Shown: piece by piece, positions 43,327 through 55,700 of the stretch | Position numbering within the stretch: position 1 is the stretch's first letter | Layout of the letters: each line of letters begins with the position of its first letter | Translations under genes and position numbers: made by a program | The notes under the pieces: generated by a model | The model's database searches: none | What the model saw: the letters and a program-made list of their open reading frames with translations, nothing else | What the model was told of the DNA's origin: nothing | Source: Zea mays | Taxonomy: Eukaryota; Streptophyta; Magnoliopsida; Poales; Poaceae | Assembly: GCF_902167145.1 (NCBI RefSeq) | Contig: NC_050100.1 | Coordinates: forward strand, 191,387,439-191,451,438 | Direction: 5' to 3' | DNA: 64,000 nt

Positions 43327-45793
43327 ATGTCCCTCGACGACAGCTACGACATGGTACTCCTTCCTCCGCCGAGCGACAACGACAACGACGGCCGTCAGCC
43401 CGGCCGACGGCGGCGGAATCGACGACGTCTTCCCCCCATGGCGGAAAAGCAGCATCCGGGCCTGTCCCGTCACCTTCCCCGCCGTAGGAGGAGGAGGCGG
43501 GGCAACCATGGCCAACCAGGAGGCGGCACCTCGTTGGCTGTCGAGCGAGTCGACGACACTGGCGCCCCAGCGGGGGACATGTCGGGCGTTGACCTCGCGT
43601 CTGAGATGAAGACGAGTGTCATTTCCCCGCAACACGCCAACCCCAAGCGGACGGATGACGCCAGCATGCTCGCGAAGGACTTGCTGGGTGTTAGCCTCGT
43701 ACTTGAGATAACGGTGCAGTCCGTCCCCGACGCGACTTCGTCACCATTCGTCGATCAAGAGGTACCGTCCGTTTTCCACCCTGTGCCTTTTAGATTCAGC
43801 TTCGACCCACTAAGCGACCCCGCTTCGGTGGACGCTTTCATAAAGGCATATCCTAACCTTCCGGGGTACCATATGTGGTCAACCTGGGACCGGCTGACGG
43901 CCAGGGATGAAAGTGGTAATCCGAACTGTTAGAACAAATTTAATATTTTAAAATAGATACATATAAAATTTGATGTTGATATTTTTTTATGTTATCAAGC
44001 ACATTAGTACAAATATGAATAAAATATTACATAAATTGTTTTATGTATTATTTGCTCCCTATAACACAAAAAGTTGAAAAAATTACCGAATTTGTTTCCG
44101 AATCCATACCGAAGTTTATATCTATTATTTGAGAAAATATAGGATGAATTTGAGATTTAGCTTTTATGAATCTTAACAAGCTGGATGTTAAAAACAAGAA
44201 TACAAATTTGTATTGTATATTCTATATCCTATTTATTCGCAATCAAAGAAAAACGACTAAAAAACTGATTACCGAATAAATACCGTTTCCGACCGTTTTC
44301 ATCCCTACTGACGGCCGTCTCGACCTACGGGCCCCTAGGTTCCAAGGAAGATGACGAGCCCGACTCTGGTTGGGATTTCTCCGGGCTCGGTAACCCCAGT
44401 GCCATGCGAGACTTCATGGCCGCATGTGACTACTGCCTCTCCGATTACTCCGATGGTGGCCACAGCCTTGACGACGAAGACTGTGGCCCAAGTCGCGAAT
44501 GTTTCCATGTCGATCTCGGGGGTCTCGACGAAGGCAACCACCTTGGTATGCCGGAGGACGGCGATCTCCCTAGGCCTGCGCCTCGTGTTGACATCCTTCG
44601 AGAGCTAGCTGTGGTCCCAGTCCCTGCGGGGGGGTCAGGACACACAGCTCGAGCAAATCCGCGAGATGCAGGCCAGGCTCGACGAGGAAGCAGGACAACT
44701 TGTGCAGCTCCGGCAGAACATCGGGCAGGAGTGGGCAGGCCAAGCACAAGCCGGAGAAGCGCGTCATCTGTCCCAGGACGTCCGACACCGCGTCGCTGAC
44801 GATGCTAGGGCAAGGCTGCCCCCGGCTTCCAGTTGGGTCGGCCAGAACCTGGCTGCAGCGGCAATACTACTCCGAGCGATGCCGGAGCCATCCACCACCG
44901 AGGGGCAGCGTATCCAGGGAGAGCTCAAGAATCTCCTGGAGGATGCCGCGGTTCGACGGGCCGAAAGCTCTGCCTCCCGAAGGCAAGGGTACCCCCCGGA
45001 GCATCGCGCCGCGACTTCCCGATTCATGCGGGAAGCCTCGGTCCACACCGGGCGCACGTGGGACGCAACGCCTGCAGGCCCGGGTCGCCTCGGCAACGAG
45101 CACCACCGCCGCGACCGTCGAGCCCACCTCGACGAGAAGGTGCGCCGAGGCTACCACCCCAGGCGTGGGGGACGCTACGACAGCGGGGAGGATCAGAGCC
45201 CCTCGCCCGAACCACCCGGTCCGCAAGCTTTCAGCCGGGCCATACGACGGGCACCGTTCCCGACCCGGTTCCAAGCCCCGACTACCATCACCAAGTACTC
45301 GGGGGAAACAAGGCCGGAACTGTGGCTCGCGGACTACCGACTGGCCTGCCAGCTGGGTGGAACGGACGATGACAACCTCATCACCCACAACCTCCCCCTA
45401 TTCCTCTCCGACGCCGCTCGAGCCTGGCTGGAGCATCTGCCCCCTGCGCAGATCTCCAACTGGGACGACCTGGTCAAAGCCTTCGCCGGAAACTTCCAGG
45501 GCACATACGTGCGCCCTGGGAACTCCTGGGATCTCCGAAGCTGCCGCCAGCAGCCAGGAGAATCCCTGCGGGACTACATCCGGCGATTTTCGAAGCAGCG
45601 CACCGAGCTGCCCAACATCACCGACTCAGATGTCATCGGCGCGTTCCTCGCCGGCACCACTTGTCGCGACCTGGTGAGCAAGCTGGGTCGCAAGACTCCC
45701 ACCAGGGCAAGCGAGCTGATGGACATCGCCACCAAGTTCGCCTCTGGTCAGGAGGTGGTCGAGGCCATCTTCTGGAAGGACAAGCAGCCTTAG
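43327..45793 (+). pseudogene. gag: Huck-like gag, split by a MITE and frameshifted
   Basis: Opens at ATG 43327 (MSLDDSYDMVLLPPPSDND). The frame reaches the hAT-type MITE at 43,902, and gag text resumes after it. The insertion plus duplication is 414 bp, so the frame is kept. A shift near 44,630 then moves coding to the next frame. The retrotransposon gag domain (FPTRFQAPTTITKYSGETRP, then WLEHLPPAQISNW and SLRDYIRRFSKQRTEL) is at about 45,250-45,700. It ends at TAG 45791-45793 (after KDKQP), probably a decayed codon, because the same frame continues into the zinc-finger-like CPYHQGPVKHTLEEC region. Confidence 0.82.
43902..44307. mobile_element. hAT-type MITE inside gag
   Basis: 406 bp, AT-rich and non-coding, with ends CAGGGATGAAA and (complement) TAGGGATGAAA. 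It is flanked by the 8-bp duplication CTGACGGC at 43894-43901 and 44308-44315. An 8-bp duplication with a YAGGG-type end is the hAT signature. Confidence 0.88.
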
Positions 45794-48700
45794 GGACGCC
45801 AGCAGGAAGATGTCCCCGAGGCGTCCACTCAGCGTGGCACGAAGAAGAAGGGCAAGAAGAAGTCGCAAGCAAAACGCGACACCGCCGACGCAGATCTTGT
45901 CGCCGCCGCCGAGCATAGGAACCCTCGGAAGCCTCCCGGAGGGGCCAACCTGTTCGACAAGATGCTCAAGGAGTCGTGCCCCTATCATCAGGGTCCTGTC
46001 AAGCACACCCTTGAGGAGTGTGTCATGCTTCGGCGCTACTTCCATAAGGCCGGGCCCCCGGCGGAAGGTGGCAAAGGCCATGACAACGACAAGAAGGAGG
46101 GCCACAAAGCAGAGGAGTTCCCCGAGGTCCAAGACTGCTTCATGATCTATGGTGGGCAAGTGGTGAACACCTCGGCTCGGCACCGCAAGCAGGAGCGCCG
46201 GGAGGTCTGCTCGGTGAAGGTGGCGGCGCCAGTCTACCTAGACTGGTCTGACAAGCCCATCACCTTCGACCAAGGCGACCACCCCGACCACGTGCCGAGC
46301 CCAGGGAAGTACCCGCTCGTTGTCGATCCCGTCATCGGCAACGTTAGGCTTACCAAGGTCCTCATGGACGGTGGCAACAGCCTCAACATCATCTACGCCG
46401 AGACCCTCGGGCTCTTGCAGATCGATCTGTCCACGATCCGGGCCGGTGCGGTGCCTTTCACGGGATCATCCTCGGGAAGCGCGGCCGACCCCTTGGGCAA
46501 CTCGATCTGCCCGTCTGCTTCGGGACTCCCTAAAACTTCCGAAAGGAAACCCTCACGTTCGAGGTGGTCGGGTTCCAAGGAACCTACCACGTAGTGCTGG
46601 GGAGACCATGCTACGCCAAGTTCATGGCTGTCCCCAACTACATCTACCTCAAGCTCAAGATGCCGGGCCCCAACAGGGTCATCACCGTCGGATCCACGTA
46701 CCGACACGCGTACGAATGCGACGTGGAGTGCGTGGAGTACGCTGAGGCCCTCGCCGAATCCGAGGCCCTCATCGCCGACCTAGAGAGCCTCTCCAAGGAG
46801 GTGCCAGATGCGAAGCGCCACGCTGGAAACTTTGAGCTAGCAGAGGCGGTTAAGTCCGTCCCTCTCGACCCCAGCAACGACGCCTCCAAGCAAGTTCGGA
46901 TCGGCTCCGAGCTCGACCCCAAATAGGAAGCAGTGCTCGTCGACTTTCTCCGCGCGAACGCCGAGGTTTTTGCGTGGAGTCCCTCGGACATGCCTGACAT
47001 ACCGAGGGATGTCGCCGAGCACTCGTTGGATATCCGAGCTGGAGCTCGACCCGTGAAGCAGCCTCTGCGCCGATTCGACAAAGAAAAGCGCAGAGCCATA
47101 GGCGAGAAGATCCACAAGCTGATGGCTGCAGGGTTCATCAAAGAGGTATTCCATCCCGAATGGCTAGCCAACCCTGTGCTTTTGAAAAAGAAAGGTGGGA
47201 AATGGAGGATGTGTGTAGACTACACTGGTCTAAACAAAGCATGTCCGAAGGTTCCCTACCCTCTACCTCGCATCGATCAAATTGTGGATTCCACTACTGG
47301 GTGCGAAACCCTGTCATTCCTCGATGCCTACTCAGGGTATCACCAAATCAGGATGAAAGAGTCCGACCAGCTCGCGACTTCTTTCAATACACCCTTTGGC
47401 ATGTACTGCTATATTACTATGCCATTTGGTTTGAGGAATGCAGGCGCGACATACCAAAGGTGCATGAACCACGTGTTCGGAGAGCACATTGGCCGAACGG
47501 TCAAGGCTTACGTCGATGACATCGTAGTCAAGACGAGGAAAGCCTCCGACCTCCTCTCTGACCTTGAAACGACATTCAAGTGTCTCAAGGCGAAAGGCGT
47601 AAAACTCAATCCCGAGAAGTGTGTCTTCGGAGTCCCCCGAGGCATGCTCCTGGGGTTATCGTCTCCGAGCGGGGCATCGAGGCCAACCCGGAGAAAATCG
47701 CGGCCATCACCAACATGGGGCCTATCAAGGATTTGAAAGGAGTACAGAGAGTCATGGGATGCCTTGCGGCTCTGAGCCGCTTCATCTTGTGCCTCAGCGA
47801 AAGAGGCCTACCCCTGTACCGCCTCTTAAGGAAGACCGAGCGCTTCACTTGGACCCCCGAGGCTGAGGAAGCCCTCGGAAACATAAAGGCACTCCTTACA
47901 AGCGCGCCCATCCTGGTGCCCCCCCGCTGCGGGAGAAGCCTTCTTGATCTACATAGCCGCAACCACTCAGGTGGTTAGCGCCGCGATCGTAGTCGATAGA
48001 CGAGAAGAAGGGCATGCGTTGCTTGTCCAGCGGCCGGTCTACTTCATCAGTGAAGTACTGTCCGAGACCAAAATCCGCTATCCGCAAATTCAGAAGCTAC
48101 GGTACGCGGTAATTCTGACGCGACGAAAGTTGAGACACTACTTCGAGTCTCATCCGGTGACTGTGGTGTCATCCTTCCCCCTGGGGGAGATCATCCAGTG
48201 CCGAGAGGCCTCAGGTAGGATTGCAAAGTGGGCGGTGGAGATCATGGGCGAGACAATCTCGTTCGCTCCTCGCAAGGCCATCAAGTCCCAAGTCTTGGCG
48301 GACTTTGTGGCTGAATGGGTCGACACCCAGTTTCCAGCAGCTCCGATCCAACTGGAACTCTGGACCATGTTTTTCGACGGGTCGCTGATGAAAATAGGAG
48401 CGGGTGCGGGCCTGCTCTTCATCTCACCCCTCAGGAAGCACCTCCGCTACGTGCTGCGCCTCCATTTCCTGGCGTCCAACAACGTGGCCGAGTACGAGGC
48501 TCTGATTAACGGGTTGCGCATCGCCGTCGAGCTAGGGGTTCGGTGCCTCGATGCTCGTGGCGACTCACAGCTTGTCATCGACCAAGTCATGAAGAACTCC
48601 CACTGCCGCGACCCGAAGATGGAGGCCTACTGCGATGAGGTTCAGCGCCTGGAAGACAAGTTCTACGGGCTCGAGCTCAACCACGTCGCTCGACGGTACA

Positions 48701-50153
48701 ACGAGACTGCGGACGAGCTGGCTAAGATAGCCTCGAGGCGGACAATGGTCCCCCTGGACATCTTCTCCTGAGACCTACATCAACCCTCCGTCAAGACCGA
48801 CGACACGCCCGAGACCGGGGAGGCCTCGGCCCAGCCCGAGGCACCCTCGGCCGCCGAGGGTGAGACACTATGCGTCGAGGAAGAGCGGAATGGGGTCACG
48901 CCTAATCGAAACTAGCATACCCCGTACCTGCAATATCTCCACCGAGGAGAGCTACCCCTCGACAGAGCCGAGGCTCGGCAACTGGCGCGGCGCGCCAAGT
49001 CGTTCGTCTTGCTGGGTGACGAAAAGGAGCTCTACCACCGCAGCCCCTCAGGCATCCTCCAACGATGCATATCCATCGCCGAAGGTCAGGAGCTATTGCA
49101 AGAAATACACTCTGGGGCTTGCAGTCATCACGTAGCACCTCGGGCCCTCGTTGGAAACGCCTTCCGACAAGGTTTCTACTGGCCAACCGCGGTGGCCGAC
49201 GCCACTAGGATTGTACGCACCTGCCAAGGGTGTCAATTCTACGCAAGGCAGACACACCTGCCCGCTCAGGCCCTGCAAACAATACCCATCACATGGCCGT
49301 TTGCTGTGTGGGGTCTGGACCTCGTCGGTCCCTTGCAGAAGGCACCCGGGGGCTTCACGCACCTGCTGGTCGCTATCGACAAATTCTCCAAGTGGATTGA
49401 GGTCCGACCACTAAACATCATCAGGTCCGAACAGACGGTGGCATTCTTCAACAACATCATCCATCACTTTGGGGTCCCAAACTCCATCATCACCGACAAC
49501 GGCACCCAGTTCACTGGCACGAAGTTCCTGGACTTCTGCGAGGACCACCACATCTGGGTGGACAGGGCCACCGTAGCTCACCCCATGACGAATGGGCAGG
49601 TAGAGCGTGCCAACGACATGATTCTGCAGGGACTTAAGCCGAGGATCTACAACGACCTCAACAAGTTTGGCAAGCGATGGATGAAGGAACTTCCTCGGTG
49701 GTCTAGAGTCTGAGGACGACGCCAAGCCGAGCCACGGGCTTCACGCCGTTTTTTCTAGTCTATGGGGCCGAGGCTATCTTGCCCACATACTTAGAATGCG
49801 GTTCCCCGAGGACAAGGGCGTACGACGACTGAAGCAACCAGACCAGCCGAGAAGACTCACTGGACCAGCTGGAAGAGGCTCGGGACATGGCCTTACTACA
49901 CTCAGCACGGTATCAGCAGTCTCTGCGACGCTACCACGCCCGAGGGGTTCGGTCCTGAGACCTCCAGGTGGGGGACTTGGTGCTTCGACTACGACAAGAC
50001 GCCCGAGGGCGCCACAAGCTCACTCTTCCCTAGGAAGGGTCGTTCATCATCGCCAAGATTTTGAAGCCCGGAACATACAAGCTGGCCAACAGTCAAGGCG
50101 AGGTCTACAGCAACGCTTGGAACATCAGACAACTATGTCGCTTTTACCCTTAA
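45794..50153 (+). pseudogene. pol: Huck-like pol: protease, RT, RNase H, integrase (several breaks)
   Basis: In order: protease KVLMDGGNSLNIIYAET (46,350-46,410); RT with DYTGLNKACPKVPYPLPRID and the YVDD box (AYVDDIVVKTR near 47,510); RNase H with FFDGSLMKIGAGAG, NVAEYEALINGL and DSQLVID; and integrase with an HHCC finger (HSGACSHH...CQGCQFYARQ), D (WGLDLVGP), D (IITDNGTQF) and E (NGQVERAND). The conserved end WNIRQLCRFYP stops at TAA 50151-50153. Breaks: a frameshift between 46,460 and 46,560; TAG at 46924-46926; shifts near 47,650 and 47,935; TGA at 48769-48771; TAG near 48,914; a shift near 49,700; and further stops after it. Catalytic residues are present but the chain is badly broken. 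Confidence 0.85.
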
Positions 50154-50275
50154 GATGTTTTCAAGTCGTTCATATACCTCGTTCTCTTTACATACACAAA
50201 TAGAGTATAACCGTCAAGGAAGGGTCAGCCTTGCCTCGACAAAGCCCGACCCTCCCTCGGGGGCTAGAAGGGGGG
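50154..50275 (+). other. Huck-like 3' untranslated region and polypurine tract
   Basis: Contains CTCCCTCGGGGGCTAGAAGG followed by Gs. In related elements this tract directly precedes the 3' LTR region. The Grande-like LTR starts inside the G-run. GGGGG at 50271-50275 may be the target duplication; its partner would lie right of the window. Confidence 0.65.
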
Positions 50276-50881
50276 TGTGAGGGACAGATATCCCCCGGGT
50301 CCACTAGAAGGATAAAAGACCTCACGAAAGGCCCAAGGGCCCAATAAATCGTAAGGTCACTCCTTTATGGGCCTGGGGAGGAGCGACCAGTGAAGCAGAT
50401 CGACATAAGGCCGGGTTGACGCAAGCCCGGATGGCCCCACAACGTCGAGCAAACAATCGCAACAGAAGATCCGACTTTCCCGTGCTGGAGCCCCGTACGA
50501 TGTAACCAGGCGAGGATAAGTCGACAGAACCATAGGAAGATAGACAAAAAACGGTTCACTATCTTTTAGGTGCATATCCACATGTATTGCCTCACGGTCG
50601 AATATATAAGGCCTAGGGGGCACCCCTTCAAAACGATCGATCCCACTACCCAGCCACCCACCTCAACTCTTTATGAGAACTACCTTGTAACCCATTACAC
50701 AAAGCAAACTCGCCAGGACGTAGGGTGTTACGCATCTCAAAGCGGCCCGAACCTGTAAACATTGTCCATTGTTCCTCGTGCACCGGGCACGAACCATTTA
50801 GCTACAGTCGGCGACACCATCCTACTCCTAAAACACCTTGAGGGGCAACCCGGGTGTGCGGTCGGACCCAAAACACCGATA
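50276..50881 (+). repeat. Grande-like 5' LTR
   Basis: Begins TGTGAGGGACAGATATCCCC and ends near AACACCGATA. GCTGGCGCGCCAGGTAGGGG, the primer-binding region, follows. TATATAAG lies at 50603-50610. Confidence 0.85.
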
Positions 50882-50927
50882 GCTGGCGCGCCAGGTAGGG
50901 GGTGTGTCGCCGATCCAAGCTAGCTCA

Positions 50928-52763
50928 ATGGCCGTCACCTTCTACAGCAAGATCACCCTCCGACCCGGATCCGTATTCTGCTTTGGAACGATCTCGTCCA
51001 TAACAGATGAAGAGGAACTCTACACCGCATTGCAGATCCGCCGGAAAAGAAGTCTCCTCCAACAAACTCCGAAAATATCGGAGAGGCGCAACCTCTAGCT
51101 TTCCGCAAAAAGATCGCCTTTAGAAAGCCAGAGGTCGAGGGCCCGCTGACCCGGAGAACTCCACCGTCTACTTCCCCGATGAAAGAATGGACACAGATTG
51201 CAAGGAAGAAAGAGACCGGGAAGAAGCAAGTCGTTCTTTCCGTTCCTCCGCCCTCAAAGGAGAACGGGAAGAAGATCGCCACGACCGCCGCACCATTCTA
51301 CCCCGACATCCTCTTCATCGGAAGAGTGGAGTCGCCCCCGTCTCCGACGACGAGCCGACCGCACCCGGAGAAGAACCACCTCAGCGAGAGTCCCGCCGGC
51401 GAAGAAACCGGCACCGAAACATTCAGCGACATCATTAGGTCGGAGAACGGGATCCGGAGCAACCTGTTTCGCGGGACGAGGTCTCGGAGATAGGAGAAAC
51501 TCCAGAGGAACGCGTCTTCAGAGAACGAAGGAATTCCCGCCGACGTGATCGCCGACGAGCTCAGGAACAAGCTGAGCAGGACGCAAGGCAGCGCCGGGAA
51601 AATCCACTCTTCGGGCGCAATCTGAATCCCGACTTCACCTGAGCCATGAACACGCCGAGTGAAGTCGGAGGGGTACTAGCTCAGATAGCTGATGGACTCC
51701 CTCGGACTCCCGACGCCGAGGGCTATCGACGACTGTTCACCCAGGCAGCCAACCATCTTCTACCGCTCGCTCACCCGCCGAACGATCTACGACACACCAT
51801 CAACAGTCGCCGAGACGCGCGAAGCTCCATCAACGCTTCGCGTGAACGATGGCATGAGAACGAGATCCGCCGCCGGAAGGAGTACGACAGGGATCATGGC
51901 ATCCCAGCTCGGAGTCAGGCAACCAAAACCGAGTCAGCAACGACCTCGACTGGCGGCACTACCCGGGGTCGGTCGAGGAATCACAATGACTACTCCCCTC
52001 CCCGGGACAGACATCATCCCCGACGATAGGAGGACACGTGTGGAGTGACAGCCCTTACTCCACGCCTTAGGGCCATTCAGTAGCCCCCTAACTTCAAGGT
52101 ATCCAATGTCGACAAATATGAACCTAAGCAGGATCCAGGAGGCTGGCTGGCCGTCTACACCACTGCCGCCCGAGCCGCCGGAGCATCCGAGGACGTGATG
52201 ACTGCGTACTTACCCATTGTCCTCGGGCAAGACACACTACAATGGCTGCGACATCTACCTCGACACTGCATCGACGACTGGAGCGACTTCAGTCGACGCT
52301 TCACCGCCAACTTTCAGTCCCTCTCCGACAAACCAGCGCAACCATGAGACCTCAAATCCATCAAGCGCTGGGGGGACGAAACTCTCCGGTCGTACCTCAA
52401 AAGGTTCCAGACCATGAGAAATCGTATCCCCGAGGTCACGGAGGCCGCCGTGATCGAGGACTTCTACAGAGGATCCAATGACTCAGCCTTCGTCCGAGCC
52501 ATACTGCAAAAAGCGTCGACTACTTCCGAGCAACTGTTCTGGGAAGCCGACCTCTACATCACCGCCGACGAGCGAGCTCAAAACCTCATCGGGGGAGCGA
52601 AGCCTGCACCGGCAGCGCCACGACGCGACGCGAACCAGCAACCCGACAAACGCTGGGAGAAAAGACCTCGCGAAGAGGTGCACGCCGCTGGACCACTTGC
52701 CTCTCGTGCCCGGGGAGGACCTCGCGGAGGCAAGCGCACGTTGGACGACATCCTCGACGCCCA
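50928..52763 (+). pseudogene. gag: Grande-like gag, degenerate
   Basis: The first ATG after the primer site is at 50928 (MAVTFYSKITLRPGS). That frame stops at 51098 and gag text continues in pieces. From 51646 one frame holds MNTPSEVGGVLAQIADGL, then a stop at 52027-52029. The gag domain follows (NVDKYEPKQDPGGWLAVYT, then DTLQWLRHLPRHCIDDWSD), with a TGA near 52,346 at a Trp position, and SYLKRFQTMRNRIPEV up to the AQNLIGGAKP region. A one-base loss near 52,770, inside the CPYHKDMRHTLRDC-type finger, moves coding to the pol frame. At least three stops and two frameshifts; not functional. Confidence 0.8.
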
Positions 52764-55700
52764 GTGCCCGTACACAAGGACATGCGCCACACCCTGCGGG
52801 ATTGCAGGGACTTCAAGCACTCCATTGGACACGGCCGACCCTTCCAACCTCTACCTCCTCCTCCGCCGCGGGGAGGACCAGAAGAACCACGACAACCCCA
52901 GCAGCAGGAGGAGGGGGAAGGAGGAGCCTTCCCACGCGTTGACAGGGAGGTCAACGTCATCTTCGGCGGACACGGATCGCAGGAGAACAGAAGACAACAA
53001 AAGCTCAACGATCGCCAGATATTGGTGGCGACCACCGGTCCTCCCGCTCCGTACCGGTGGTCGGAGCACCCGATTACCTTCACTCGGGCAGATCAATGGC
53101 TCAACTTCAACCACCCAGGCAAGTACCCGCTCCTCGTCGATCCGGTGATCCGAGAGAGCAGGGTGAAGAAGGTGTTAGTGGACAGGGGAAGCAGCATCAA
53201 CGTCACCTTCCCCCGGACACTCCAAGGCTTGGGAGTTCACCTCAAAGAACTCCGCGAGTCGGACACTCCTTTCTTCGGCATCGTGCCGACTGAAGGGGAA
53301 TACCCGCTGGGCCACATCTACATGCCCGTCACCTTCGGAACTCCGAAGAATTACAGAACCGAGTTCCTGAGGTTCGAAGTAGCAAACTTCGACTGCGGGT
53401 ACAACGTCATCATCGGGAGGCCGGGATTGGCAAAATTCATGGCCATCCCGCATTACACGTACATGATACTGAAGATGCCAGGGCCACAAGGAATCATAAC
53501 TGTGCGCGCTGACTTCCAAGGCGCCGCAGAATGTTTCCGAGTGGCCATCCAAGCAGCCCTCACCACCAAACCGTCGGCGACTTCTTCAGCGCAGGCGAAC
53601 TCGAAGCCTGAGGAAGACCTTACAGCACCGGCGAACGAAGCTCAAGCCGCAACCTCTATGCGGCCGACTGAAGAAACTAAAAGGATCAACCTGGGGTTTG
53701 CTGATGAACACAAGACTGCCATCATCAGCTCCAGCCTGGACGATAAATAGGAAGGCGCGCTCGTCCAGTTTCTGCAAGACAACCGGGACATATTCGCATG
53801 GCAACCTGCGGATATGCCAGGAGTCCCGAGAGAACTGGCCGAGCACAAGCTGAAGGTCTACCCCCAGGCAAGGCCGATCCGGCAAAAACTACGTCGCTTC
53901 ACGCCCGACAAAAGAGAGGCCATTCACGCTGAGTTGGCTCGCTTGGTCGCGGCCAGATTTATTAGAGAGGTGTTACATCCCGAGTGGTTAGCCAACCCTG
54001 TTCTTGTACTAAAAAAGAATAAAGTGGATTGGCGCATGTGCGTCGACTATACAGATCTCAACAAACATTGTCCAAAGGATCCCTTTGGGCTCCCTAGGAT
54101 AGATCAGGTGGTAGACTCCACCACTGGATGTTCTGTGCTGTCTTTTCTGGACTGCTATTCCGGATATCATCAGATCAGTTTGGCAAAGGAAGACGAGGAA
54201 AAAACAGCGTTCATCACTCCATTCGGTGCTTTCTGCTATACCTCCATACCGTTTGGCCTCAAAAACGTTGGAGCGACTTATCAGAGAGCCATTCAAACAT
54301 GCTTAGTCGATCACTGGGGCAAGCGTGTGGAAGCCTACGTGGATGACGTAGTAATCAAAACAGAGAACTCGGAAAACTTCATCGAAGACTTACAACTGGT
54401 TTTCAACAGTCTACAGCGATATCGATGGAAGCTTAATCCCTAAAAATGTGTCTTTGGGGTACCGGCAGGGAAGCTACTCAGATTTATTGTCAGCCACCGA
54501 GGAATTGAAGCTAACCCGGATAAGATTGAAGCTATCATGAAAATGGAAGCTCCACGATCACAAAAGAAGGTTCAACGACTTACCGGATGTATGGCAGCCC
54601 TGAGCAGATTTATATCCAGGCTGGGAGAAAAAGGTTTACCATTTTACAAGCTACTCAAGAAGGTGGACAAGTTTCAGTGGACTTCAGAAGCACAGGAAGC
54701 CCTAGATGCACTAAAGAAATTCTTGACAACCCCACCAGTACTGAAACCACCGCGGCGAGCCACATCAACTCAACCAGCTGAAGATCTGCTGTTGTATATC
54801 TCTTGCACGACTCACGTGGTAAGCACCACGTTGGTAGTCGAGCGAGCAGAAGAAGGACATGCCTACCCAATGCAGCATCCTGTTTATTTCATCGGTGAAG
54901 TTCTGGGTCCCTCGAAGAAAAAGTATCCTCAAGTTCAGAAGCTATTATACGCAGTACTTCTAACTGCCCGCAAGCTACGTCACTACTTTGACGACCACAA
55001 AGTCATAGTAGTCACTGGTTTTCCGATAGGGGACATCCTTCACAACAAGGAAGCCATTGGCCGAATAGCCAAGTGGGCCTGCGAACTCGGATCTCATGAC
55101 ATCGAATTTCGACCTCGCACTGCCATTAAAACCCAAGCATTGGTTGACTTCGTATCAGAATAGACTGAACAACAAGTACCAGAAAACCCAGAAACTGCAG
55201 AAGTATGGCGGATGTATTTTGATGGCTCGCTGAAGCTGCAGGGAGCAGACGCGGGAATTCTCTTCATCGCACCTGGAGGCGAGCACCTCAAGTATGCCCT
55301 CCAGTTGTTATTTCCAGCCTCCAACAATGCAGCCGAGTATGAAGCTCTGATCCATGGACTAAACATCGCCATATCATTAGGCATCAAGAGACTAATGGTA
55401 TACGGAGATTCTTTGGTAGTCATAAGCCAGATAAATAAAGAATGGGACTGTTCGAATGATTCAATGGGAAAATATTGCACTGCCGTCCGAAAACTAGAAG
55501 ATAAATTTGAAGGCCTGGAATTTCATCATGTAGAAAGAGATCGAAACACGGCAGCCGATGTATTGTCCAAGCTAGGATCCAGTCGAACTCAGGTCCCACC
55601 CGGAGTCTTTGTACAAGAAATACCACAACCAAGCATCTCAATGGATCAGGCAGAAGAGTGTAATATCGTGAATCAACCAGAGTCAAGCTCTGATGACTGG

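Larger units (their letters stand above)
41823..50275 (+). mobile_element. Huck-like Tat-lineage gypsy retrotransposon, 3' LTR outside the window
   Basis: The 5' LTR (from TGTCGGGGACC), primer-binding region, gag, pol and polypurine tract are present. The Grande-like element interrupts it at 50,276. Domain order protease-RT-RNase H-integrase is Ty3/gypsy. The LTR start and internal text resemble the maize Huck family (name from memory). The left flank CACAT (41818-41822) would be its target duplication. Several frameshifts and stops make it defective, and it has its own MITE insertion. Confidence 0.85.

Noticed and set aside
44666..45677. Second long plus-strand frame overlapping gag
   Set aside because: A shadow of the gag frame in GC-rich sequence; the gag-domain motifs are in the other frame.
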